5,670 nt of DNA from the NCBI GenBank assembly GCA_900768735.1, contig CAAGDZ010000021.1:1-5670 (forward strand), written 5' to 3'. Of this stretch, positions 1 to 5,670 are shown one piece after another (the first letter of the stretch is position 1; every line of letters begins with the position of its first letter). Under the pieces are notes generated by a model. That model had not been told where the DNA came from. It saw only the letters and a program-made list of their open reading frames with translations, and ran no database searches. This stretch comes from Oscillospiraceae bacterium. Its GTDB lineage: Bacteria; Bacillota; Clostridia; Oscillospirales; Ruminococcaceae. Made by a program: the position numbers and the translations under genes.

Positions 1-1
1 A

Positions 2-772
2 TCGCTGTCGTGCAAGCGTGTGCAGTTTACCCCCGATGTAATGGCGTCGGATATAACCGGCTTTACGATGTTCAATAAAGAGACCGACCGTTTTGAATAC
101 CGTGCAGGTCTTGTTATGAGCAATATTTTTATTGCCGATGAAATCAACCGTACCTCGCCGAAAACGCAGTCTGCTCTGCTTGAAGCGATGGAGGAGCGCA
201 AGGTTACCGTGGACGGAATCGTCCATAACCTCCCCTCCCCCTTTATGGTAATAGCTACCGAAAACGAGTTCGGCTATGTAGGAACATATCCCCTGCCCGA
301 GGCACAGCTCGACCGCTTTCTGCTGAAGCTAAGCATGGGTTACCCCTCGCCGAATGACGAAATGATGATTCTATACAAACGTAAAACCGCAAATCCGCTT
401 GACGATGTCGTACCCGTATGCGGTCCGAATGCCATTATGCGCTGTATCGAGGCGGTAAAGTCGGTTCATCTCGACCCAGCTATTTATAAATATATAGTTG
501 ATATAGTCACCCTTACCAGAAATAATCCTCTTATTGCGCTCGGCGCAAGTCCCAGAGCGTCAATCGCGCTTATGAGAGCCTCACAAAGCATCGCATTCAT
601 GAACGGAAGAAGCTTTGTAACACCGGAGGATATAGTGCAGATGGCGCCCTATGTTTTATCTCACAGAATACATCTTACACAGGAAGCCAAGGTAAAGCAT
701 ACAGATGTAAACATTGTTATTAACAATATACTTAAATCAATCAAGCCTCCTTTCAGAGGCAGCGCACAGTAA
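2..772 (+). CDS. MoxR-family AAA+ ATPase, 5' truncated by the window edge
   Basis: This is the C-terminal part of a MoxR-type AAA+ ATPase, a cytoplasmic chaperone-like remodelling enzyme. The frame is open from base 2 (S-L-S-C-K-R then VQFTPDVMASDITG), a stretch that in MoxR proteins lies inside the ATPase core. The GTG at base 20 is therefore an internal Val codon, not the start, and the Walker A region (GxxGxGKT) lies off the left edge. Visible motifs in order are Walker B (IFIADEINR, Asp-Glu codons at 137-142), the SPKTQSALLEAMEE segment, Sensor 1 (VIATEN, Asn at 263-265), GTYPLPEAQLDRF, and Sensor 2 (GASPRAS, Arg at 554-556) followed by the helical lid (TPEDIVQMAPYVLSHRI). The residues after Sensor 1 are NEFGYVG rather than the common NPIEQEG. 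A DUF58 gene starts 51 bases downstream, the usual MoxR partner. B. subtilis YeaC is the likely counterpart. Family assignment is secure; the cellular role is inferred from context. Confidence 0.95.
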   Translation, partial: SLSCKRVQFTPDVMASDITGFTMFNKETDRFEYRAGLVMSNIFIADEINRTSPKTQSALLEAMEERKVTVDGIVHNLPSPFMVIATENEFGYVGTYPLPEAQLDRFLLKLSMGYPSPNDEMMILYKRKTANPLDDVVPVCGPNAIMRCIEAVKSVHLDPAIYKYIVDIVTLTRNNPLIALGASPRASIALMRASQSIAFMNGRSFVTPEDIVQMAPYVLSHRIHLTQEAKVKHTDVNIVINNILKSIKPPFRGSAQ

Positions 773-784
773 AGCTCTGTCTGA

Positions 785-799
785 CCTGCCGACGGCAGG
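785..799 (+). repeat. Short perfect inverted repeat (CCTGCC-GAC-GGCAGG) before the DUF58 gene
   Basis: Six GC-rich base pairs enclose a three-base loop in the 51-base gap after the MoxR stop codon. No T-run follows directly (the next bases are CCGGAAAGGAA), so it does not look like an intrinsic terminator. It ends five bases before the AAAGGA ribosome-binding site. It could influence translation or mRNA stability of the DUF58 gene, but that is speculation. Confidence 0.45.
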
Positions 800-803
800 C
801 CGG

Positions 804-809
804 AAAGGA
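804..809 (+). promoter_or_regulatory. Ribosome-binding site of the DUF58 gene (AAAGGA)
   Basis: AAAGGA is the only purine-rich Shine-Dalgarno match upstream of the ATG at 824. The spacing of 14 bases is longer than the usual 5-10. No alternative in-frame start lies closer to it, so the ATG at 824 is kept. Confidence 0.55.
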
Positions 810-823
810 ATTTATCTTTTAAC

Positions 824-2050
824 ATGAACAAATACAAAACATTTTATCTGCTGTTTTTCCTGACCTCTGTGGTGCTAATGATTGCATATAAGAGCAAGCT
901 TACGACTGTACTGTTTGTATTTTCGGTTGTGCTGCCGTTAGTTTCGCTGCTGCTCGGCATTTTATCACTTGTTTTGCTTAAGGTCAGGGTTGAGTACCGC
1001 GCCTTATCGGCGGAAAAATACGAAAACCTCGGAATAACGGTGCGTATCAAAAACCGTTTTATTGTTCCGGTTTCCCCGGCAATAATCATCGGCACACTTC
1101 CGCTTAAAGCAAGCGGTTTATTTGAATATCAGAATATTATCATATCCATAGCCCCGTTTTCCGAAGTAACCATCAGCTTTAATTCGTCTATCAGATACAG
1201 GGGCGTTTTTGACTGCGGGATTGAAAAGGTCAGGATTTTTGACTTGCTTAAAATCTTTTCACTCAGCAAAAAGGTAAACCACTTTGAAAAAATTACGATA
1301 ATGCCAAGAAAGCTGATGATAAATCCGATATATGACACCAGCGACAGCGACAGCGAAACCGAATCGGTAAACAGCTTTTCTCTCGATAAAAATTCGTTTT
1401 CAAGCATAAGAGAATACCGCCCCGAGGACTCGATAAAGCATATCCACTGGACAATGTCCGCAAAGCAGGACAAGCTAATGGTAAAGCAGTTTGAGCGCAG
1501 CATAGGCGGAGCCTGCATAATTATTCCCGATTTTAATGAATATTTTCCGTTTGACGAGGACAATGCCGAATCTACCGACTGCATAATCGAAGCCATGCTT
1601 GCCGTTAATCTATCGCTTATATCAAGAAAGCAGACGTGCGTAAACCTCTGGTATTCATCGGAGAGCAAGGCGTGTGAGCAGATTACCGTAAAGGACGACG
1701 GCGATTTTTCGGTGCTTTATGATATGATGACAATGCTTAAAAGGCAGGACGAGACCTTTCTGCCCGAATCGGTCGCTCAAAGCTGTACCGATATACCTAC
1801 CGACGCCGCCACCGTTTATTTTATCACCTCACAGATACGGCGCGACTTTATCGTGAAGATGAGCAGCATAGAGCTTTTTAAGAACAGGAAAACCCGTATT
1901 CTTCTGCTTGACTCGCCGCTTTTGTCGGAACAGCAGGAGGAGCTTGCAGACGCGATAAAGACCACAGCAGGAATCGAGCTGTGGAGGATAGATAAAAATG
2001 ATATAACCGCGTCCCTCAATAATGCAATAGAACTTTACAACAAACATTAA
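824..2050 (+). CDS. DUF58 domain membrane protein (YeaD-like)
   Basis: This complete 408-residue protein belongs to the DUF58 family, membrane-anchored partners of MoxR ATPases whose biochemical function is largely undefined. Two hydrophobic segments (about residues 6-22 and 27-52) anchor the N-terminus. A beta-rich region follows, with the family's YRGVFDCG...RIFDLLKIF stretch (125-145, compare RRGxYxLG...DPFGLF). The DUF58 signature comes next: REYRPEDS at 196-203, IHWTMSAK at 207-214 and LMVKQFE at 218-224. The rest resembles the von Willebrand A-like fold usual in this family (CIIIPDF at 231-237, then alternating helices and strands to 390). The place where a MIDAS DxSxS would sit reads PDFNEY, so metal binding by that site is doubtful. 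An acidic Ser/Asp/Glu stretch (173-181) precedes the signature. The gene lies 51 bases after the MoxR gene and 64 bases before the transglutaminase gene, supporting co-transcription. Confidence 0.93.
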   Translation: MNKYKTFYLLFFLTSVVLMIAYKSKLTTVLFVFSVVLPLVSLLLGILSLVLLKVRVEYRALSAEKYENLGITVRIKNRFIVPVSPAIIIGTLPLKASGLFEYQNIIISIAPFSEVTISFNSSIRYRGVFDCGIEKVRIFDLLKIFSLSKKVNHFEKITIMPRKLMINPIYDTSDSDSETESVNSFSLDKNSFSSIREYRPEDSIKHIHWTMSAKQDKLMVKQFERSIGGACIIIPDFNEYFPFDEDNAESTDCIIEAMLAVNLSLISRKQTCVNLWYSSESKACEQITVKDDGDFSVLYDMMTMLKRQDETFLPESVAQSCTDIPTDAATVYFITSQIRRDFIVKMSSIELFKNRKTRILLLDSPLLSEQQEELADAIKTTAGIELWRIDKNDITASLNNAIELYNKH

Positions 2051-2058
2051 AGCACGTC

Positions 2059-2087
2059 CGCATAATGATATTCTTTACGCTTATGCG
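2059..2087 (+). repeat. 7-bp inverted repeat (CGCATAA / TTATGCG) between the DUF58 and transglutaminase genes
   Basis: CGCATAA at 2059-2065 and TTATGCG at 2081-2087 are perfect reverse complements separated by 15 bases. The stem is AT-rich and no T-run follows, so it is not a standard terminator. It may be a weak mRNA hairpin or a chance repeat in a 64-base intergenic gap. Confidence 0.3.
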
Positions 2088-2103
2088 AACCGGCTGTAAT
2101 CAC

Positions 2104-2107
2104 GGAG
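2104..2107 (+). promoter_or_regulatory. Ribosome-binding site deciding the GTG start of the transglutaminase gene
   Basis: GGAG sits seven bases upstream of the GTG at 2115, an ideal distance. The next candidate start, GTG at 2130, has no comparable site in front of it. This supports the non-ATG start at 2115. Confidence 0.65.
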
Positions 2108-2114
2108 AACCGAA

Positions 2115-4841
2115 GTGAAAACCAGAAACGTGAAAAAAAATAAACAACATAAAGATATAAAGCAGCCGGTTATAGTTATCGGCAATACTGGTGCGAAAAA
2201 GCATAATCTGTTTTTAATACTTGCCGTAAAGCTTGCGTTTACCCTTATGCTCGCCATAGGCACGGTTATGTGCTTTACCTGCTTTTATGATATTCCTTGT
2301 GATATATCCGCGCTGATACTTCAGACCGTACTTTTTGTAATCGTCTTTTTCCCGCTGTTGTTTTTATTCAAAAAGCGATATGTGCTTCCGGTTACCGGTG
2401 CAATCGCGGCGATACTGTACTATTTTCTGCATGATATAATAAATAATGCCGTCCTGCTGTTTTTCGACTATTTATTCATCCAGCTTGAAGGGCGTCTGCT
2501 CGCTACAGAGCAGTTCGTATCCCCCGACAGCTACGCATATCTGCCGCGTACTCAGGACTTTACGTCGGCTATGAATCTCGCGATGCTGATTTTTACGGGG
2601 ATTATATGCCTTATCTGCGTGCTTTGCTGCTATAAAAAATTCCGACCGATAGCGGTAATACTGATGTGGTGCGCCGTATACGCCGCCGCCTTTGCGGCTG
2701 AACGCGCGGATTACAACAATTATATACTGCTGATTATACCCGCATTTTTCGGTCTGTTCGCAATTTCATCATCTAACAGCATTTTTACAAAGTATCATGC
2801 AAATTCGGCAAAGTCGGTCAAAGCAAATGTTCAAAAAGGCAAAAAGCGTCAGAACCGAGTAATTAAAGAAACGGCTATCGACAGAGCACTCGGCAATCTC
2901 GTAAAATTCGGAAAAAACAGCATCTGCGGAATTATCGCCGCGGCTATTGCGGTCTCGGTCGCTTTCGGCTCACAGTACGCCTTTCCGGATATGACCTTTA
3001 TCAACGCCGACGAGGTAATAAACAATGTAGTAACACTGGCAAATGACATCGGCGAATATATCGGAACCTTGTTTTCGGACAACCCGAGCGAATTATTCAA
3101 CGGCTATTTTTCCTCGGACAACTTTCTTATCAACAATGACATCGAGCTTAACGCGCCGCCGTCAACCTCGATGACACCGGTGCTCAAAGTAACCTCGACC
3201 GCGCCCGACAGCATTTTTCTGGTCGGAGATATAGGATACGAGTTTACCGGCGGCAGCTGGATAAGCATAAAGAAAAAGACCGGTGCAAATCAGATTACCG
3301 ACGGAAGCTATACACTCAGCGACGATTTCCGCCCGAAGGATATATTTGACTATCACGAATTATTCAGGCGTGCAATGGAAGATAACCGCTCAGGCGCCTA
3401 TACTTCCTGTCACATAAACATAGAGTATCTGAAAAACACGGATATTGTTTTCAATCCGTTTATGCTTACAAATCCCGCTTATGCCTATGACAAGGAAAGC
3501 ATCACTTTTTACGGTGATACGATACTTCGGGTGGCAGACAGAAAAAACTGGGTAAAGAATTTTGAAGCAGATGTTACAATACCGCGCACCGAACTGACTT
3601 CTGCAATTTTCAGCTATTATTCGGATTTTTCAAAAGAAACTACCCTCCGCTATTCGGGATATGACGAAAATAAAATAGCCGAGATATTAAACAATGAAAA
3701 AAACTATGAGAGTTATGTGTACGACACATATCTGTCTGTACCTGAGAGCGAAAAGCAGAACGTGATAAGGCTTGACGAAGAGCTGAAAAGCTATTATGAG
3801 GGCACAGCTACTTCGTATTATTTATACAACCTGCACAACAGGACACCCGACATATACTGTATGTACGTTTTTGCTTTATGCGATTATCTCAAGAATAACT
3901 ATACCTACTCGCTGACTGCGGATAACTCAGCAGACGAAAACAACACCGTACTCGGCAAATTCCTGTTTGAAACAAAGCAGGGTCACTGTGCGCTGTATGC
4001 AAGCGCAATGGTGCTTACACTCAGAGAACAAGGCATACCTGCAAGATATGTCACAGGCTTTTCAACCGGTATTCTGGAGAAAAACAACCAGACCGGATAT
4101 TATGAGAAAACGCTGACCGAAAAGGATCTTCACGCATGGGTAGAGGTATACTTTGACGGTATAGGCTGGCTTGCGTATGACCCGACAGGCGGCGGAGCAA
4201 ATGGAACCCAGCCCCCCGACCCCTCGCAGACCGAAACGACAACGCAGACAACCACCACACCTCCCGTGACAACTCCTGCCGCAACAACCACAACTCAGAC
4301 GACCCCTCCCCATACCACAGCGCCGTCAACGGAAAATAACAGCTCGGATGTCATCACAAGCGACGGTAGCTCAGGCGACGGTAACGGCGGAGAAACGCCT
4401 GCAAATCTCAAAACGCTGATTATCGTATTTATCGCGGTGCTTGCGGTTATTATTGCTGCCGCGGCTATAGCGCTGTTCGTTCTTCATATAAAGAAGAAAA
4501 ACCGTATGAGGTTTGTACGGTTCCAGAAAGACGAGCCTACAGACGCCGTAAAAGCGATGTATAAATTTATAATGAAGCTGTTTGCCAAAACAGATATAAC
4601 ACCCGAGGAAACAGAGCTGCCAATAGAGTTCGCGCTGAGAGTGGACGCGCTTATGCAGATAACCGGCATGAAAAATAATCTCTATGAAGTAATGACAATT
4701 ATCGAAAAGGCGGAATTTTCGGATGGAGGCATAACCGAGCAGGAGCGGCAGACGGTATTTAAATACACCGAAATGCTGTATGATCTTGTTCTGAAATCCG
4801 CAGGTTGGATTAAACGCGTTTATCTGAAAGTTATTCTTTGA
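2115..4841 (+). CDS. Membrane-anchored transglutaminase-like protein with C-terminal DUF4129-like tail (YebA-like)
   Basis: This 908-residue protein starts with GTG behind a well-placed GGAG. A Lys-rich N-terminus is followed by a multi-helix membrane region (hydrophobic segments near 31-57, 62-86, 90-124, 153-172, 177-195, 201-217 and 268-285). A large extracytoplasmic part follows (about 286-765). Within it the transglutaminase core carries the expected triad: Cys625 in KQGHCALYASAM, His673 in DLHAWVEVYF and Asp689 in WLAYDPTGG. RYVTGF (644-649) is also typical. A Thr/Pro-rich linker (706-740) joins the core to another transmembrane segment (767-791), then a Lys/Arg stop-transfer and a cytoplasmic helical tail that resembles DUF4129 (about 810-895). 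Family knowledge suggests a cysteine-protease-like or transamidase activity outside the membrane; the substrate is unknown. The intact triad argues for an active enzyme. Gene order with MoxR and DUF58 matches B. subtilis yeaC-yeaD-yebA. At 908 residues it appears longer than typical relatives. Confidence 0.93.
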   Translation: MKTRNVKKNKQHKDIKQPVIVIGNTGAKKHNLFLILAVKLAFTLMLAIGTVMCFTCFYDIPCDISALILQTVLFVIVFFPLLFLFKKRYVLPVTGAIAAILYYFLHDIINNAVLLFFDYLFIQLEGRLLATEQFVSPDSYAYLPRTQDFTSAMNLAMLIFTGIICLICVLCCYKKFRPIAVILMWCAVYAAAFAAERADYNNYILLIIPAFFGLFAISSSNSIFTKYHANSAKSVKANVQKGKKRQNRVIKETAIDRALGNLVKFGKNSICGIIAAAIAVSVAFGSQYAFPDMTFINADEVINNVVTLANDIGEYIGTLFSDNPSELFNGYFSSDNFLINNDIELNAPPSTSMTPVLKVTSTAPDSIFLVGDIGYEFTGGSWISIKKKTGANQITDGSYTLSDDFRPKDIFDYHELFRRAMEDNRSGAYTSCHINIEYLKNTDIVFNPFMLTNPAYAYDKESITFYGDTILRVADRKNWVKNFEADVTIPRTELTSAIFSYYSDFSKETTLRYSGYDENKIAEILNNEKNYESYVYDTYLSVPESEKQNVIRLDEELKSYYEGTATSYYLYNLHNRTPDIYCMYVFALCDYLKNNYTYSLTADNSADENNTVLGKFLFETKQGHCALYASAMVLTLREQGIPARYVTGFSTGILEKNNQTGYYEKTLTEKDLHAWVEVYFDGIGWLAYDPTGGGANGTQPPDPSQTETTTQTTTTPPVTTPAATTTTQTTPPHTTAPSTENNSSDVITSDGSSGDGNGGETPANLKTLIIVFIAVLAVIIAAAAIALFVLHIKKKNRMRFVRFQKDEPTDAVKAMYKFIMKLFAKTDITPEETELPIEFALRVDALMQITGMKNNLYEVMTIIEKAEFSDGGITEQERQTVFKYTEMLYDLVLKSAGWIKRVYLKVIL
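4224..4335 (+). repeat. Low-complexity Thr/Pro-rich linker coding segment
   Basis: The stretch encodes residues 704-740 of the transglutaminase-like protein, dominated by Thr with Pro, Gln and Ser. The DNA is strongly A/C-biased (ACA, ACC, ACG and ACT codons mixed), so it is a compositional rather than an exact tandem repeat. It probably acts as a flexible, extracellular and possibly O-glycosylated spacer between the catalytic core and the membrane anchor. Length variation between strains is likely here. Confidence 0.75.
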
Positions 4842-4878
4842 TTCTGGTGAAAAATTTAACAATTTATGCAATATTCTA

Positions 4879-4907
4879 TTGAACAACGGGACAAAATCTG
4901 CTATAAT
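4879..4907 (+). promoter_or_regulatory. Sigma-A-type promoter for the DHH phosphoesterase gene
   Basis: The -35 element TTGAAC (4879-4884) and the -10 element TATAAT (4902-4907) are separated by exactly 17 bases. TGC directly before the -10 (4899-4901) makes an extended -10. The region upstream (4850-4878) is rich in A and T and may act as an UP element. The predicted transcription start is near 4914, giving a leader of about 90 bases. This is the strongest promoter match in the window and implies that the DHH gene is transcribed independently of the operon before it. Confidence 0.8.
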
Positions 4908-4919
4908 TATAATTATTAC

Positions 4920-4933
4920 AGCGGAAAACTGCT
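4920..4933 (+). other. Small leader hairpin (AGCGG-AAAA-CTGCT)
   Basis: Five pairs, one of them G-U, close an AAAA tetraloop just downstream of the predicted transcription start. TTTATT follows at 4933-4938, which superficially resembles a weak terminator. The short stem and interrupted T-run make termination unlikely. It may stabilise the 5' end of the mRNA. Confidence 0.35.
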
Positions 4934-4938
4934 TTATT

Positions 4939-4989
4939 AGAACCTGCCTTTGCAAAATTTGCCGAAAAGAGGTATGCAATACAGGTTCT
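4939..4989 (+). other. Predicted long stem-loop in the DHH gene leader
   Basis: AGAACCTG (4939-4946) and CAGGTTCT (4982-4989) are perfect 8-base complements enclosing 35 bases. Inside, CCTTT (4947-4951) can pair with AAGAGG-side bases 4968-4972 (one G-U), stacking directly on the outer stem's left arm, and GCAAAATTTGC (4952-4962) is a palindrome. The right arm ends four bases before the ribosome-binding site, so folding or ligand binding could affect translation. I recognise no known riboswitch consensus. Confidence 0.45.
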
Positions 4990-4993
4990 TAGA

Positions 4994-4998
4994 AAGGA
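4994..4998 (+). promoter_or_regulatory. Ribosome-binding site of the DHH phosphoesterase gene (AAGGA)
   Basis: AAGGA lies six bases before the ATG at 5005, the ideal spacing. The ATG at 5000 overlaps the site's 3' side and is out of frame with the protein, which fixes 5005 as the start. Confidence 0.8.
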
Positions 4999-5004
4999 AA
5001 TGTT

Positions 5005-5646
5005 ATGAGACTGATTACACGTTCTGATTTTGACGGACTTGCCTGCGGCGCATTGTTGCTCGAGGCGGGTATTATCGACAACTGGACCTTTGCTCACCCT
5101 AAGGATATACAGGACGGACTTGTACCGGTAACCGAAAACGACGTACTCGCAAACGTACCGTTTGCCGAAGGTTGCGGTCTGTGGTTTGACCATCACTCAA
5201 GCGAAGAAGAACGTCTGAAAATAAAAGGAAAATACAAGGGTGAGAGCCGCATAGCGCCGAGCGCCGCGAGAATCATTTACGATTATTACGGCGGAAAGGA
5301 GCGCTTTCCGAATTTTGACGACCTTATGCTCGCTGTAGACAAGGTTGACAGCGGAAACCTCACCGCTGAGGAAATACTCCACCCCGAGGGCTGGATACTT
5401 ATAGGTTTTCTGATGGATCCGAGAACAGGACTCGGCCGCTTCAGAAACTTTACGATAAGCAACTATCAGCTTATGGAAAAGCTGCTTGTTTGCTGTGCCA
5501 CAATGTCCACCGCCGAAATCCTTGCTATGCCCGATATACAGGAAAGAATAACGCTGTACAACGAGCAGACCGAGCTGTTCAAGAAAATGGTTGCGGAGCA
5601 TACAGTGGTAAACGGTGATGTTATTATCAGTGACCTGCGCGGTGTT
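5005..5646 (+). CDS. DHH-superfamily phosphoesterase (exopolyphosphatase/NrnA-like), 3' truncated
   Basis: The first 214 residues of a DHH-superfamily metal-dependent phosphoesterase are present; the C-terminus lies beyond the contig. The protein begins MRLITRSDFDGLACG, where Asp8 and Asp10 form motif I of the metal site. TENDVL (43-48) is a plausible motif II region. FDHHSS (61-66) is the DHH motif. AVDKVDSGN (110-118, Asp112 and Asp115) fits motif IV. No signal peptide or membrane segment is seen, so it should be cytoplasmic. DHH enzymes cleave polyphosphate, pyrophosphate, short oligonucleotides or cyclic dinucleotides. Proteins starting with this kind of sequence are often annotated as exopolyphosphatase, but that specificity is not shown by the motifs here. 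The C-terminal DHHA1 substrate domain, which would help decide, is missing. It has its own promoter and is probably not part of the preceding operon. The frame continues to 5670 only through adapter sequence. Confidence 0.85.
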
Positions 5647-5670
5647 AGATCGGAAGAGCGTCGTGTAGGG
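5647..5670. other. Illumina TruSeq adapter contamination at the contig end
   Basis: The final 24 bases begin AGATCGGAAGAGCGTCGTGT and match the Illumina TruSeq universal adapter read-through sequence over their whole length, as I know it. The sequence is synthetic, and the eight codons it adds to the DHH frame (RSEERRVG) are not biological. Confidence 0.97.

Noticed and set aside
20..22. GTG at base 20 as the start of the MoxR gene
   Set aside because: The codons before it (S-L-S-C-K-R) continue MoxR-like sequence, no ribosome-binding site precedes it, and starting here would remove the Walker A motif. The gene is cut by the window edge.
1340..1357. Repeat AGCGAC-AGCGAC-AGCGAA
   Set aside because: It is three near-identical hexamers encoding a Ser/Asp/Glu stretch in the DUF58 protein, too short to be anything more than local low complexity.
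1129..1668. 179-residue open frame on the minus strand
   Set aside because: It is antisense to the DUF58 gene across its conserved signature, and its Ser/Leu-rich translation is typical of antisense frames.
2051..2114. Promoter for the transglutaminase gene (CATAAT at 2061-2066)
   Set aside because: The -10-like hexamer has no acceptable -35 element at 16-18 bases upstream, and the short gap fits operon read-through.
4920..4938. Hairpin plus TTTATT as an intrinsic terminator for the operon
   Set aside because: The stem is only five pairs with one G-U, the T-run is interrupted, and it lies downstream of the predicted start of the next transcript. No convincing terminator for the operon is visible in 4842-4920.
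4371..4979. 202-residue open frame on the minus strand
   Set aside because: It overlaps the transglutaminase C-terminus and the promoter of the next gene on the opposite strand, and its translation shows no recognisable domain. It is a shadow of the + strand coding frame.
5197..5601. 134-residue open frame on the minus strand
   Set aside because: It lies wholly inside the DHH coding region, which has clear family motifs in its own frame. No family resemblance is seen in the reverse frame.

Overview
The window reads as an ordinary chromosomal contig end from a Gram-positive, anaerobic Clostridia-type bacterium. The evidence is AGGA/GGAG ribosome-binding sites, a B. subtilis-like MoxR/DUF58/transglutaminase gene order, a wall-side catalytic domain with no outer-membrane features, and moderate base composition. 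The Thr/Pro-rich linker resembles those of Ruminococcus/Oscillospiraceae secreted proteins, so a gut Oscillospiraceae relative is my best guess, but this is inference. All real genes are on the + strand.

Positions 1-4841 hold three consecutive genes that look like one operon: the C-terminal part of a MoxR-type AAA+ ATPase (its Walker A region lies off the left edge), a complete DUF58 membrane protein, and a complete 908-residue membrane-anchored transglutaminase-like protein. The gaps are only 51 and 64 bases and show no convincing promoter or terminator. The trio matches the yeaC-yeaD-yebA arrangement of B. subtilis. By family knowledge, the ATPase probably acts as a chaperone or remodeller on the DUF58 and transglutaminase partners, and the transglutaminase domain faces the cell wall. 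Its substrate is not known from this sequence.

Positions 4842-5004 separate the operon from the next gene. They contain the clearest promoter in the window (TTGAAC, 17 bases, TATAAT with an extended TGC, preceded by an A/T-rich stretch). A leader of about 90 bases follows, with two predicted hairpins and then a good ribosome-binding site.

From 5005 a DHH-superfamily phosphoesterase begins (TRSDFDGLACG and FDHHSS motifs) and runs off the right edge. The last 24 bases (5647-5670) are not genomic: they match the Illumina TruSeq adapter. The last eight codons of the open frame are therefore artefactual, and the genomic sequence ends at about 5646.

I did not find a mobile element, CRISPR array, RNA gene or clearly new system. 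The points most worth a second look are the adapter tail, the structured leader of the DHH gene, the DUF58 protein without a recognisable MIDAS motif, and the unusual Sensor 1 region of the MoxR ATPase.
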